Shown one piece after another: positions 33,832 through 45,276 of a stretch of 64,000 bases of DNA. Under the pieces are notes generated by a model. The model was not told the origin of the DNA. It did no database searches and was given only the letters and a program-made list of their open reading frames with translations. Position numbers and translations under genes: made by a program. Where the stretch lies: contig OZ234498.1 in assembly GCA_965153455.1 (NCBI GenBank), forward strand, positions 19,220,001 to 19,284,000, read 5' to 3'. Origin of the DNA: Sphagnum compactum. Lineage: Eukaryota; Bryophyta; Sphagnopsida; Sphagnales. Positions within the stretch are counted from its first letter, which is position 1; every line of letters starts with the position of its first letter.

Positions 33832-34936
33832 ATGTTGCATGGAGTTTACTGTTAGATCTCGCTAGATCATTTTACTTTTTGATGTGACCACCAAACAATA
33901 GTCAGCATATACTCTTTGAAACCCAATGCTGGAAACTTGTCCCGGAGCTGAAGAGTTACAATTATTGGTCTGGAAACTACAGTTGATTGGAAACCTTGTT
34001 GATTGTGCCTTGTCCACATTCTCCTATTCTCAGCTGAATTTGACTTCCAGGTAATTGTCTTGTCAAACTAGTTTTCGAATCATAATTGTACATGACCAAC
34101 ACGAGGCACCCTGGACAAGTGGACCAACAGGAGGCACCCTGGACAAGTGGAGGCTCACTAAGTTGATTATAGGATGAATAGCATACATGTGAATTATTTT
34201 CTGACATCAGAAGGTGGAGTATAAATCTGGAGAGAAAAGTTTCATTTGGTGCTGCTCCCTCCAGTCTCCTTACAATCCAAGTGCCTCCCTTGCAAATTCA
34301 GCTGATCCTGAAGTCTCATGGATCGTTTCAGTAGTCATTAAACCTGATAAAGCATGCAAGTCTCACAGCTGACTTTATCTCTCAAGCCTTGACTAGTAGC
34401 AACTACCAACTAAACTGACTCTTCCAATTCTTAACACCCAAATTTCTAGGTGTGCATTCTTTCCAGCCTTCGCTCAATAGAATTGCACTGCATAAACTAT
34501 TTACCATGTCAATATTAAAAAAACTCTGCCCATCTTGTCCTTGTGAACAGTCAGTCAGGATATAAACAACTGCACATTAAAACTTTACAAGAACAAGTTT
34601 CATTGGTCCAGCCAAAAGAGTTGGATAAACGCATGAAAAGTCTAAGGACAATGAACCAGTGAGGACTCAACCTTCTCTCCATTGTTGGAGATTGTAACAA
34701 AAACTGGTTGTACAACTTTCAAATCTTCAAGGACCAGAGAGTTTTACTGAACAATTTTCTGTGTTTGAACAGGCATTTGTTCTAGAATGAGGTAGATGTA
34801 CCACCAAAGCAGATTGCCACATACGACAGTTTGGGTCATCAATACTCCATTGGAATTCCACCACTTAGGTAACATATACCAGCAAAAAAGCTTGAGAATC
34901 CAGAAGATACACCCAAAGTTCACCTCCAAACTGATA

Positions 34937-36284
34937 TCAAACACGAAGAATTTGAAGCTTATTGGAGAAGGCAATTGCAACCCAGTCAGGCTGCGTTGAT
35001 GACCACTGTAGTTGGTTAATCTCTGCTCCTGCAGTATATGCAAGAATAGGGTCAAGACCCCCATCCACTGGTTGACTCATTGTGGACAAATCCCAAATCA
35101 GTGCCTGCAGCAACCAGAAGCTCACATGAGAAAAAAAAACACAGAGACAATTTTCAAAACTGACAACTTCTACATAGCTCAACATTTACCTGTGAGTCAT
35201 CACCAGCAGTGCAGATATGGCAGGAGCTGTGAGGAGCCCAGGCAATGGCATTAACAGAGGCTTGATGTCGCTGGAGCTCAGCAACAGGGAGAGTGGGATA
35301 CCGTATGTCAAGGACTACCACCTTGGATGCATCCATGAGAATTGTTGCCATATAGCGAGGGTCTTGCTTGTTCCAACCTAACCGTAGCAGAGGTGTGTCT
35401 GGCTGAGGGCTCTCATATATGATTGTTGAGTGCTCTTTGTCTCGAAGATCAAAGACCCTAACTGAACCATCTGCTGCCACTGATGCAAACACCCCTACAC
35501 CCCCCCATGCAATGTCATAGACTTCTTTGTCATGAGCAATTAACTGTGTATCCACAACCTCCCTCTCTATGTCCCATATTGTGCACGTTGTGTCAATGCT
35601 GCTTGTTCCCAGTCTTTTGGGTTCCAATTCATTCCAGTCAAATGAAGTCAGGGGTGCACAAAATTCACTGTTCTTATTGTTGTTCAGCGCACTTTTTAAC
35701 TGCACTCGATCTTCACATATTTGCCAGATGCGCAGATAGTCCCCTGTGGTTGCCATCAAGTCTGGCTTCTGGCCATCCTTGTCAGGAATGAACATGATTT
35801 TGGTGGTTGGGTATGGGTGGTTGAAGGAAAGCTTGGGGTCAGCCACAAATTTTCCAGTCTCATCATTGAGCTGTACTATCTCCACCTGCACATGTACTTC
35901 TCCATAATCATTCTTCTCTAATGTACAAGGAACTAAGGGCGTTCTTAGGCTCTGAAGATCCACACCATCTTCTTTTCCATGATTATGACAGACACCATTC
36001 ATATACTCCTCCTAGCAACCCTAGTGCACTTCCAACCAGTTTTCAGCAATTGTATTTTGTCCTCAATTTCAAACTGCAAAGCATTTTGTCAATGGCTGGA
36101 CGATCATGTAGGGACTTACCTTATTCCTGAACTCTTCAATGAAACTGCCAATGGCAACACGAAACTTTTTGTCACTCCTCACACTCCAATTCATGCCATA
36201 TATTGGCCATGGCGCTTCATAGGTGTAAATCTCAGCCCTTTTGGGTGGTTCCTCAGCATACAAATCCATCTTCTCACTTGTCAT
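34937..36284 (-). CDS. LWD1: LWD1/LWD2-type WD40 clock protein
   Basis: Three exons on the minus strand, 36284-36120, 35885-35190 and 35104-34937, encode 342 residues, close to the ~346 of Arabidopsis LWD1. Introns are 234 and 85 bp. The sequence is LWD-like along its length: [112 protein letters not shown] and the C-terminal [21 protein letters not shown] proteins are WD-repeat scaffolds related to TTG1/AN11 that promote expression of clock genes such as CCA1 and PRRs in the nucleus. The closely related TTG1 clade is separated by the DPRYMAT/LRLGWNK and C-terminal wording. I chose ATG 36284; an open frame continues 4 codons further only from a TTG. The gene is strongly conserved and intact. 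Confidence 0.93.
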
Positions 36285-37778
36285 CTCCCACGCCAATGGC
36301 TCGCCTTAAGAATCTGCAGCTTAGCTTACTCCCATTTGCCATACAGATACTGATTTGCTGTCAATTTCTTCCACAGAATATCAAGGTGCAAGAGATTTGT
36401 CAGCATGAAGGCAGATAGCATCAAATCCAGCATCAAAGTGTTATACAAGCAAAAATCTCCAAGTGATTCCAAGCCAGCCCCACAAAAAGATGATGTGTGT
36501 AAAGGCATGTCCAGGAATTGCAGTACAAATAGACAGCTTTGTGAAGTCAAATCCTTTTGACAATCTCAGAAATACTTTCAGGGCTTCATGCAGCAAACCA
36601 AGGTTCAGCACAGTTCCAGATGATTTGATAGGAACACAGAGTGAATCGAGTTTGTGGCAAAAAAGTAAGAACCACAAATCAAGCTAAGTAATTGAGAATT
36701 CCACATACTCAGATGTCGAACTGAAATCACTAGGATTGTGCAAAACCAAAACTTCAGATTAATTAACATTATTTCACATTCTGGACTAAGCACAACCTAT
36801 CTCTGCCATGGGTATGTATGTATGTATGTAGACACAGGAGCAATCTGAAACCTAAGGGAAAAAAACGGTTTTCCATGACAAAGCAAACAAATGCTTTTGA
36901 TGCAAAACATGCACTTGATTATATGACCTTCTATGATTTTTTCACCTTTCTTTGATAATTACACCCCAAAAGACACAGACTTCCAACCGTTGTGAAGAAA
37001 GTTGAAAGAAGTTAGTCCAACATATTGAAACTATTGATCAAGCAGCAATTCACCGTGCCTGAAGTCGGTTAAGCATTCCATTCAGACATGAGGCGAACAA
37101 CTATTGAGGAGGCTCAACAGCAAGCAAGCACAAGATGTCTCAAATGGCTTTGGCAACTCCGCCAAGCTTCCTCGAAAGGCGATCCGCGAGAGAGAGAGAG
37201 AGAGAGGTGGATTACTCATTTCAAGCAAGCAAAAAAGCAAACTATCATGAATGGAAAGAGAAAGTACTTCAAAGCTCGCAACCGAAACTGGCCAATAAAT
37301 ACCCATGAGCGCCTCTTCACAAAACTACTCCTACCTACTTGCCCCAAAAATGTTGGTTTCTCAGAGATTGTCGAAGGAAACATACAACATAACTCCTAGT
37401 ATGTTCTCCTATCACTAGAGAGGTGAGGGATAGAATAAAAATGTACCAGAATGACCGCACTCCATCTTCAAGGGAACTAATGAACATACAGAGCTGACTA
37501 CTGATACCAGCTGCTTTGCTTGATCAATCTCGTCTGCGACGATTTTGCCAACAAAAACTCCGCGAGACGGAGCCTGTGTGTGGGTGGCTGGGTGGCTGGG
37601 TCTTGTAAACACAAAAACGAGGCCGTACTTTAGAAAGAGACAAAGATGCTTCCTTCACCTTTTGACATAGCGACAAAAAAATTGAACTGATTTTGGTCCA
37701 ATCTTCTGTGCTTCCTGATTTTTTCCCCCCTCCTTCCTTCCCTCCGGCCTCCCCCCCTCACACCGCCCTTTTTCCTCG

Positions 37779-37809
<31 letters not shown>

Positions 37810-38193
37810 CCGCTGTTTTGGCACTGCAGTGTAGACGACACGGTAACTGACAGCGGTTTCGTTGATAAATGAACTTAATAATGATCTTATCTAGAGGCAT
37901 TATTTTGGTCATGTGTTGCAAGTTCTGCTATAATAAATGAGTCTTCGCCTCGACCTCGTCATGTGGTTTTGCACTGTGTATTTGGTGTGTGTGTGTTGGA
38001 GGGCGGGGGGGGGGGAGGAACTTTTGGCAGACAGTGACTCCAAAACTATTGTAAAAGAACTAGTTTTACACACTATTATGTACGCTTCCTGTTGTCGCAA
38101 CAACTTGCACACATCATAGATACCAAACCCCGGATCTTGCACCATGAACAGCAACAATGGTCCCAGTTGTGACTAAAATGTGTGGTGCCCAAC
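36285..38193. other. LWD upstream region; no separate gene seen
   Basis: The probable 5'UTR and promoter of LWD on the minus strand, perhaps with a leader intron, since several ATGs would otherwise precede the start. Contains (GTAT)n at about 36813-36829, a GA tract at about 37187-37206, and a CT tract at about 37778-37803 that reads GAGAGA on the gene strand. No conserved protein segment is seen. Confidence 0.45.
37778..37803 (-). repeat. (GA)n tract upstream of LWD
   Basis: A CT dinucleotide run on the plus strand, preceded by a pyrimidine-rich stretch (about 37728-37775). It lies 1.5 kb upstream of the LWD start and reads as GAGA on the coding strand. GA repeats can bind BPC/GAGA factors, but this is inference. 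Confidence 0.7.
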
Positions 38194-38196
38194 TTA

Positions 38197-39049
38197 GAGC
38201 ATCTCCACCCCATGCAGTGGTGAATTACACCTTTACATTAAAATAAATTGATGTTTGATCTACCCATTCTTCACAAACATTAAACAAATCATTTCAAACA
38301 ATGAAAGACCATTTATATTCTTACATTTGGACCAATAACTATTACCAACAATACAACATGAAAATTTCTTTGGAGATGTTAATAGGTAGGGTGTTCTTAG
38401 GAAGGGCCAAAAGTAGTGGCAGCCAATTTTAGGGAAAGAATTTTCATGCAACCAATGAGAAGTTGTGTCATGGAGTGAAGAGGCTCCTTTTTTCTTGTGG
38501 GTGGGTGCGTGGGGACTGCGGCAGGGGGTTTGTTTTCAAGTTGTGTTTGGTGTGGAGAGTGGACTGTTCCACTTTCCACTTGGACAGAGGACTTTCCATG
38601 CAAGATTTTATTTTTTTTAAAAATTTTTTTTGGGGGGGGGGGAGGGAACAGCTGGCGGGGTCAAAGCAATAAGTTTCCAAGTTTTTTACATGTTCCCCAA
38701 AGTGTTCCCTTTAGCACCTCCCTTTTATCCCATATGCTTTGGCAAATGTTGTCCTTATTTCACATATATAGGTGAGCCAAAGGGGGGGGGAACTTTAAAC
38801 TTCTAAATAGAACCTTCTGTTTTGGGGACTTTCAATAGTTTCATTTTTTTGAGTGATGGGCCAATCAAATTGGCTTGTTGAAACCCTCCAAAAAAAAATA
38901 TTGAACTCAGGAGGTGCCTCATATACTGAATAGGAGACGTGAGTAGGCTATGTGTGATAAAATGATCACAACATTTTTGGTCATCTTAACTGAACATGAA
39001 TAGGATTTAATAAAAAGACGTCTTTACCAATGTGAGGGTGGAGATGCTC
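38197..39049. mobile_element. 853-bp PIF/Harbinger-type non-autonomous element, TTA target duplication
   Basis: Perfect 14-bp terminal inverted repeats GAGCATCTCCACCC, flanked by TTA at 38194-38196 and 39050-39052. These ends and a 3-bp TWA duplication are the PIF/Harbinger signature. The interior has no transposase and includes a T-run followed by a G-run (about 38610-38642) and a second G-run near 38780. The left subterminal sequence (AAACAAATCATTTCAAACAA, TTACATTTGGACCAAT) is similar to that of 10345-10659, so both belong to one family. Confidence 0.88.
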
Positions 39050-39052
39050 TTA

Positions 39053-42000
39053 CACTTACTATTGTGTGTTGCCAATTTTAATAGGAATAAGGGACCTCTT
39101 GCGAGAGTAAGGGGCCTCTTTCCTTTCGAGGAGGCATTGTGAGTAGGGTAACATCAACGGAGTAGGGTGTTCTAAAAATAAGTGCCCCTCGGCTCCACCC
39201 TACTCTGAAGGTGTTAATCAATGTAAAGCACAGATAGAAAATATTATATCTTCAAATTTTTCTTGTGATACCTGGAAAATACCCATTGAGTATCATGAGA
39301 AAATAAACAAAATAAATTAAATGCACACTAGGGCAAGCATTCCACTTTTCAAAATGCCTCGCCATTGGTGGAGGAAAAGTTTTACTTGCTAAGGGGCCCT
39401 CCAGATACACTAGAATTCTTTTGCTGATGCTTTATGCACAAAATATAAGGTGTCCTCCAAATACATTGGGAATTTTTTCCAAGTGCTTTATGTCTTCATT
39501 CATAGTGACCTTATATTAAACCTAGCCCTTGTTACTCCCCAAAAGGTGATCACTTCTACACTCCTTCGAGTGATCCACATGGCCCCATATCACCTATTGG
39601 TCATTTTCCCCATCCCTTTTTGCAAAATCAACACTTTTGCAAACTTGAAAAATAAATCAAAATCAACCTTAATAATATCAAAGATCAAGGGTTTAAAACA
39701 CTTGCCTAAACAAAGGGAACAGTGTGGAGGGCTAAAAGGAAACATTTTCAATACTCTCAACATGCATTTTCGATTTGAATATTAGATGTTAAACATTAAC
39801 ATAGAATTCCAAATATTAATTCATGGATGAATCAAAAGACATTTTTGTCATAACAAGCTTTAAATATTGTAAGATAATGGCTCAAACTTCACATGCCCAA
39901 ATAAAATCTATTTATGAAGCAAGGTAGTTTGTTTTGTTTGTCACTCTGCTAAGATCTCCCAAATCATAGTGCTCCTTGCTGTGCGCTTGGTATCTTCGGA
40001 AAGCTCTCAATGAGTACGGGTGCACCGCCTTGGTTCGAGACTGTTTGGACTTATTGATTATTGAACCATTTTCTCAATGAATATTAAATAAAATTGAAAC
40101 TGAAACTGCATTGGAATTTGGAGGTGTTTTTGGTGTTGTTGGAAAGGCCTTGGTGAATTGTATTTAATAGAGTTTGTTTCACGATTTTCAAAGCTAAGGT
40201 GTAAAAGATATTGATTTTTGAATGAATTTTGTTGTTGAAAATTCAAACAAATTGCAAAAAATGATTTTTGAAGAAAAAATCAATTGAGCCTTCAATGTTT
40301 TCACACTTGGCCGAGGGCACAAGCTACACTAATGCATATTAATTGGTACATTACTATCTCAAAATGTAGGACATCATGTAGATTAAGGAGCCTTGAACAT
40401 TTATAACATGTTGTGAATTTAGGCAAATCATGCTTAAGTTGCATAATCTTTAAGACATTACAAGGCTTTTGATATGACATTAAAACAATGAACTTTTATG
40501 CCCACTTGCTCATGTTTTTTTCAAGGTTACAGTTATTTAAAACTTTAGAACACCAACTGTTCCAACTTAGAAAATGAGTTTCAAAGCTTTTGAGAAATTT
40601 GGTGAAATTTGATTTTGATGTAAAAGCATGAAACATATATATATATATATATATGTGGTGGAATAATGCATCCTACAAAGTTATATTCAGGATGAATCTC
40701 AATGTTGAATTGGGTTCACATTGCATTAAATCCCCTTTTCAATTCTATTATGTAATTCAAAATTAAACATATGATTTTTAAGTTAATGAAATGGTATGAT
40801 CTTTTAGTATTTGAAGTTTCCACTACTTGAACTCCAAAACTAAAGAAATGTGTAAAACTCAAGAGGTTTTCACTTTGTGCTCATATCCAGAACTTATATG
40901 AGATCCACCATTTGGGAAGCATGGGGACACATCATATTTTCTCTAGGGGTTTCCAATATGGAAACATTTTTTTGGTCTATTTTTTTAATGATTTTTTCAA
41001 GTTGCACTCATTTTTGTCATGGTGGGAATGCTCAAAATATATTATTGAATTGCTATGGTGGTTTGATATATAAATATATTTTTCAAAGGTTTTTTGGTCC
41101 TTATGGTCTTTTATTATTACATGTTAATGAAAAAACCAAACATTTCCATAACATCAAGATTGGGATAAAAAATTGTATGTGTTACATTCTATCACATTTT
41201 TAATGTATAATCTTTGACTTTAAAGTTGTTTCAATCTATTAAAGTTTGTTTTTGTAATGGATTGGTAATGGTTTAATGTATATTTTACATTTTAATCTCC
41301 ATATATGGGATGCACGTATTGTTTATTATTGCAAAGTAAAAAGAAAAATTGTAACCATGAAAAGTCCAAGGATTTGAACAACACAATCCATTATTTGGTT
41401 ATTTATAAAGTAGTTTGCAATGAAAATCAAAAGCCCCCTTTTGACCAACACTAAATCAAACAACAAACTAGGTGATCCCATGTTACAAATGGAAATAACA
41501 AGTAGCTAATCTGAAATTTGTAACAAAATTAGTGTTTAAGGTAGTTTGGTCCATGGTTGGTTCATCGAGCTTTTTCTATTTTCTTGTAAACTTTGCACAT
41601 AAGCTTTAGATTCTATTTTGGCATTAGACTTAGAATCTATGCTCCCATTTTGAGCTTGAAATGAATGTTTATTAGTAGGCTTTTAAGATGTTGAGGACCT
41701 AAACACAAGGAAATCAACCTTAGAGTGGCAACACTTAACAAGAAGAAACATGCAATGAGCTTGAACTCCTCTTCCTTTTAGACCTAAACTTGAAATTTCT
41801 CTCCATTTTGCCATTGTGCACTTCTCTACCATTTGTGCTTTGCTATGGTTTTGAACTTTTTTTCAATTGGTGAGTCATAGTTATTTACTTTAGATGGTGA
41901 TGCCATGTGAATACATTTATCTATTGTCATTTACCAAGCAAGATTGCATGGTCTTGATTATGACTTGATTTGAAAGGAAAGGGTACTTAATTTTGAAGAC

Positions 42001-44761
42001 TTTGGATTCGGTTAGGCATATTCCTTTGTCACCATCTTGTGATACTATTTCTCCCGATCAACAATGGGTGATATGCATACAATTTCAATAAAAAAGGTGA
42101 TTCAACACCTTGCAAGTTACATTGGTGAGCTAGGACACAATGTTCATGGGTGAGGACATTTTGCCCATGAAATAAACAAAAAAAGGTGGCATTTAAAAAT
42201 AAAATTAAAAAATGAAACAATTTTAAACATAAACAAAAGAAAGTAAATTGAAAATATTTTAATGTATCAATATGAATCCATTGCGCCCTAAATTGAGTTT
42301 ATGGTAAGTTGTATATAAAATTTGAAGAACTTTAGTACAACAAAAAAAGATAAATAAGTTTGAAATTGATTGATCAATATGGTGTTCAAACATACTTTTT
42401 CATTAGAAAAACCTTATATATATATATAAACTTAAAATATGAAGATCATTGTATATTCAAAGGCATAATAATAAAACTATAATATATATTTTAAAACATA
42501 TTCAACACATATTTGAAATAACAATACAAAAGCTCACATTATGAAAAAAAGGTTCACAATTATTTGCATTTATGAAAACTTACTAAAACAATGTGAAATT
42601 TGAACATGAATGCAAATTAATGAAATTTTTTTTATCTTTGATCATTAAACTAAAAAATTCCATGTACAACCATTTCATAATGGGATTTATTGTTATTTTA
42701 AATGTATTTTCTTGTTATGTTTTTGAGGACTACCAAAGTAGTCCAATTGTCTATTTTATGTAGCTTGCACCCTCATGTTGGTATTGACAAATTCATGGTG
42801 CATTAGTAGAAGGATTGCAAGGTTTTATCCCTTGGGCACCCTGATGTGCAAGTGCAGGTTCTTAGGTACATATCATAGTCTTTTGAGTTTTGAAGTTTTT
42901 TTATTACTTGCTTCAAATGCTTATGGTGATTGTTTTCAAGTTGTTGTGCAATTCTTTGTAATATAGTTGTAATTTGTCTATTGCAAAATATAAGAATTGA
43001 TGTGCATATTTTGTGAACATGAAGGTTACATGTGGTTTTATTCATAGTTGGGGTACCAAAAAAAATTGTTTAATGAAAAAATGATTGCAAAGGACTAATT
43101 TTGTTTTTTAGAACATTTATTCCACTATAATAATTTTTTTATTGTTGTATGCCTACAATTAGAATGATGGCATGTTCAATTAATGAAAATATCTAATAAT
43201 AGATTATATACAACATAAATGTCCTTTTGAGTCCTTTTAAATAATTAGAATCCTTGTTTTAACTAAAAGTTTTTAAAATAGAATAAAAAAATGCATTAAA
43301 TAATGCAATTGATTTTTTAGAATTTTAATTCATGGATAAACAATGTTTAGATATAAATTTAATAATGTCCATTGGATGCATTTGATTAGATTATACACCA
43401 TACAAAAACATTGAAAACCACATAATTCATTACAAAGCGTTACAAGGAAAATGATTTTTTTTTGGGTCATTTGGTTGGTTTTTGGTATTCATTTGGCTTA
43501 GAAGTTATAGCACTATTAAAAAATGTCGCACAATTTTTTAATCAAATTCACTATGGGGCTTTAAAAATGAAATGTGTTCACTCAACCTTAATCATTTCAC
43601 CTTGGCTAAAATTATGTCACTATGTATTCATCATGTTTCACTAATAGTTGAAATAATTCATTATAGTACGTACGTAGGTTTGTTTTGATGTTGTCTTAGG
43701 TAGATTGTAACTAGATAGGTAGCTTGTAGATAGATAGATAAATAACTATTTATATATAGGTCAAAGGTTGTAAGTATAAATATGTAAGGCAAACCCATCT
43801 ACACCTTGATTTTTTTGGACTCATCGAACTTTTTTGAACCCAAGTCGCAAAATAGAAACAAATGTCCTCCCTTTCATCTTACCTTTTTAATTTATATACA
43901 TGAGAGTTGAACTTTAAGCAAAACCATAGGGGTAAATTGAGGTGCTATTGGGAACATCTTGAGGAACTCTTTAGGAACCTGATAGGAACCTTACGGAAAC
44001 ATGATGGGAACACATTGGGAACAAGGAGAAAAAAAAATCCCCCCACCCCAACCCCTCCCCAAAAAGAAAAAAATTGGACCCTTTGTGAGTGCATGCTGAG
44101 CCTTCATTGGCTGCATGAAATTTTTTATTTCCAAAACTGTTTGTCATCATTTTTTGGTCTGGGCTAATGCACGGACACAAACTGTGGGACTTGAACTCAT
44201 TATGCTACTTCCAAGCTGCTCTGCTGCAGATTTTAAAAAGTAATTAAAATTGTACTAATTTTCCCTCCATGTTTGTTTGGAAGATGTTAAATATTATTGA
44301 CGAAAGATGTTAAATTGGCCTATGATTGTAAATGCAGAGTTTTTCGCTCAGCCTGCCCTTTGCCTGGTTTGTTTTTATCTTGTGATACCTAAACAAGTTT
44401 TGGGTCCATGTTATGCATGTTTTGACCATGTTATGAGTATGTCACAAGTCAGTGGGCATGTTATGTGCCCTTTGAAACATTCATAACATGGAAGGTTATG
44501 AGTGCAAAATGTGCTCAAGTATCACCCAATTTTTTTAAGAAATATGAATGTGGCAAAGGGCAGACTGGAGGAATAAATTGTAGCAGTCCTTTTGTACTGA
44601 CTGTATTTACAATCTTTAGTCGATTTTCGGTTATTGACAGGTGAGGAAGGTGCATCTGTAGGTAGGTAGACTAAATAAATCAGAACAAAACTGTGGAGGG
44701 AAGATGTTAATTTCTTTACACATGAGAATGGTAGCTCGCTTGACCAGTGCGTTTTCTTTGG
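39053..44761. other. Gene-free AT-rich stretch
   Basis: No coding segment recognised. Contains a small hairpin at 39160-39205 (stem GAGTAGGGTG/CACCCTACTC), a segment near 39390-39480 resembling the distal part of the GGTAAAGCCC element (AAGGTGTCCTCCAAATACAT), an (AT)n tract at about 40637-40655, and scattered AT-rich sequence. GAGTTCAAGTCCCAC on the minus strand near 44184-44198 resembles a tRNA-type B box without a tRNA fold. Confidence 0.45.
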
Positions 44762-45015
44762 GGCAAAATTTTGTCAAATTTTGACATATACAAAGGATTT
44801 TCCATGGAGAACGTGGCCCAAATTCACCAGATTTTGAATTTTTGTTTTTTTTTCAAATCGCCAGATTTTTGTGATAAGTTCTAGTAAGTACCCAAGAAGA
44901 TAGAAGGATTCTAATTTTTTTTCTACTTTCATATCTAGTCTGTAGCCAAATCTGGCTAAATCATCTTACGGATGATCACCACTTCAGCTAGCTACATCAC
45001 AAAATTGAAAAAATA
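44762..45015 (-). repeat. Dispersed repeat (family B), copy 2
   Basis: Reverse complement of about 33050-33330 with the same order of blocks, including TTCCATGGA and the CTACTTTCATATCTAGTC segment. The two copies are about 11.4 kb apart and inverted. Confidence 0.8.
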
Positions 45016-45126
45016 AACCCTGCTCTGGACTCTTCCTTGTTTCTCATTGCCCATCCCTCAGGTTGCTGGCCCTGTGCCTAGACACCTCAAAATAGAGAAG
45101 GGCCTCTAGGGCAGCCACAGTGAACC

Positions 45127-45276
45127 AGCACCCACCAGCACACCTTGAAGGATGGATGGTAAGTGGTCAGGAAATAGTTATTTTTGTTGGGTTCCAGTTC
45201 CTGAGCTAACCACCATGGTTAGCTAGCTTTTATTCACTACTTACCTACTTGTGGGTTGTTCGTAGGTAGGTAGGTA
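45127..45276 (-). repeat. Dispersed repeat with (GTAG)n end, copy 3
   Basis: Shares CACCCACCAGCACACC, GGATGGATGG, CTAACCACCATGGTTAGCTAG and GTAGGTAGGTAGGTAA with the copies at 6366-6570 (inverted) and 9368-9529. Non-coding. Confidence 0.6.

Larger units (their letters stand above)
32334..34936. other. Gene-free stretch containing repeats and the 3' flank of LWD
   Basis: Includes a dispersed repeat (about 33050-33330), an ~88-bp duplicate (33374-33505) and a 142-bp tandem duplication (33548-33831). The last few hundred bases (about 34600-34936) are probably 3'UTR of the LWD gene on the minus strand. No other gene is recognised. Confidence 0.45.

Noticed and set aside
36285-36296. Four extra N-terminal codons on LWD
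   Set aside because: They would start from TTG; ATG 36284 gives the expected protein length.
37630-37921. Arg/Glu-rich minus-strand open frames upstream of LWD
   Set aside because: They translate the GA/CT microsatellite and purine-rich tract.
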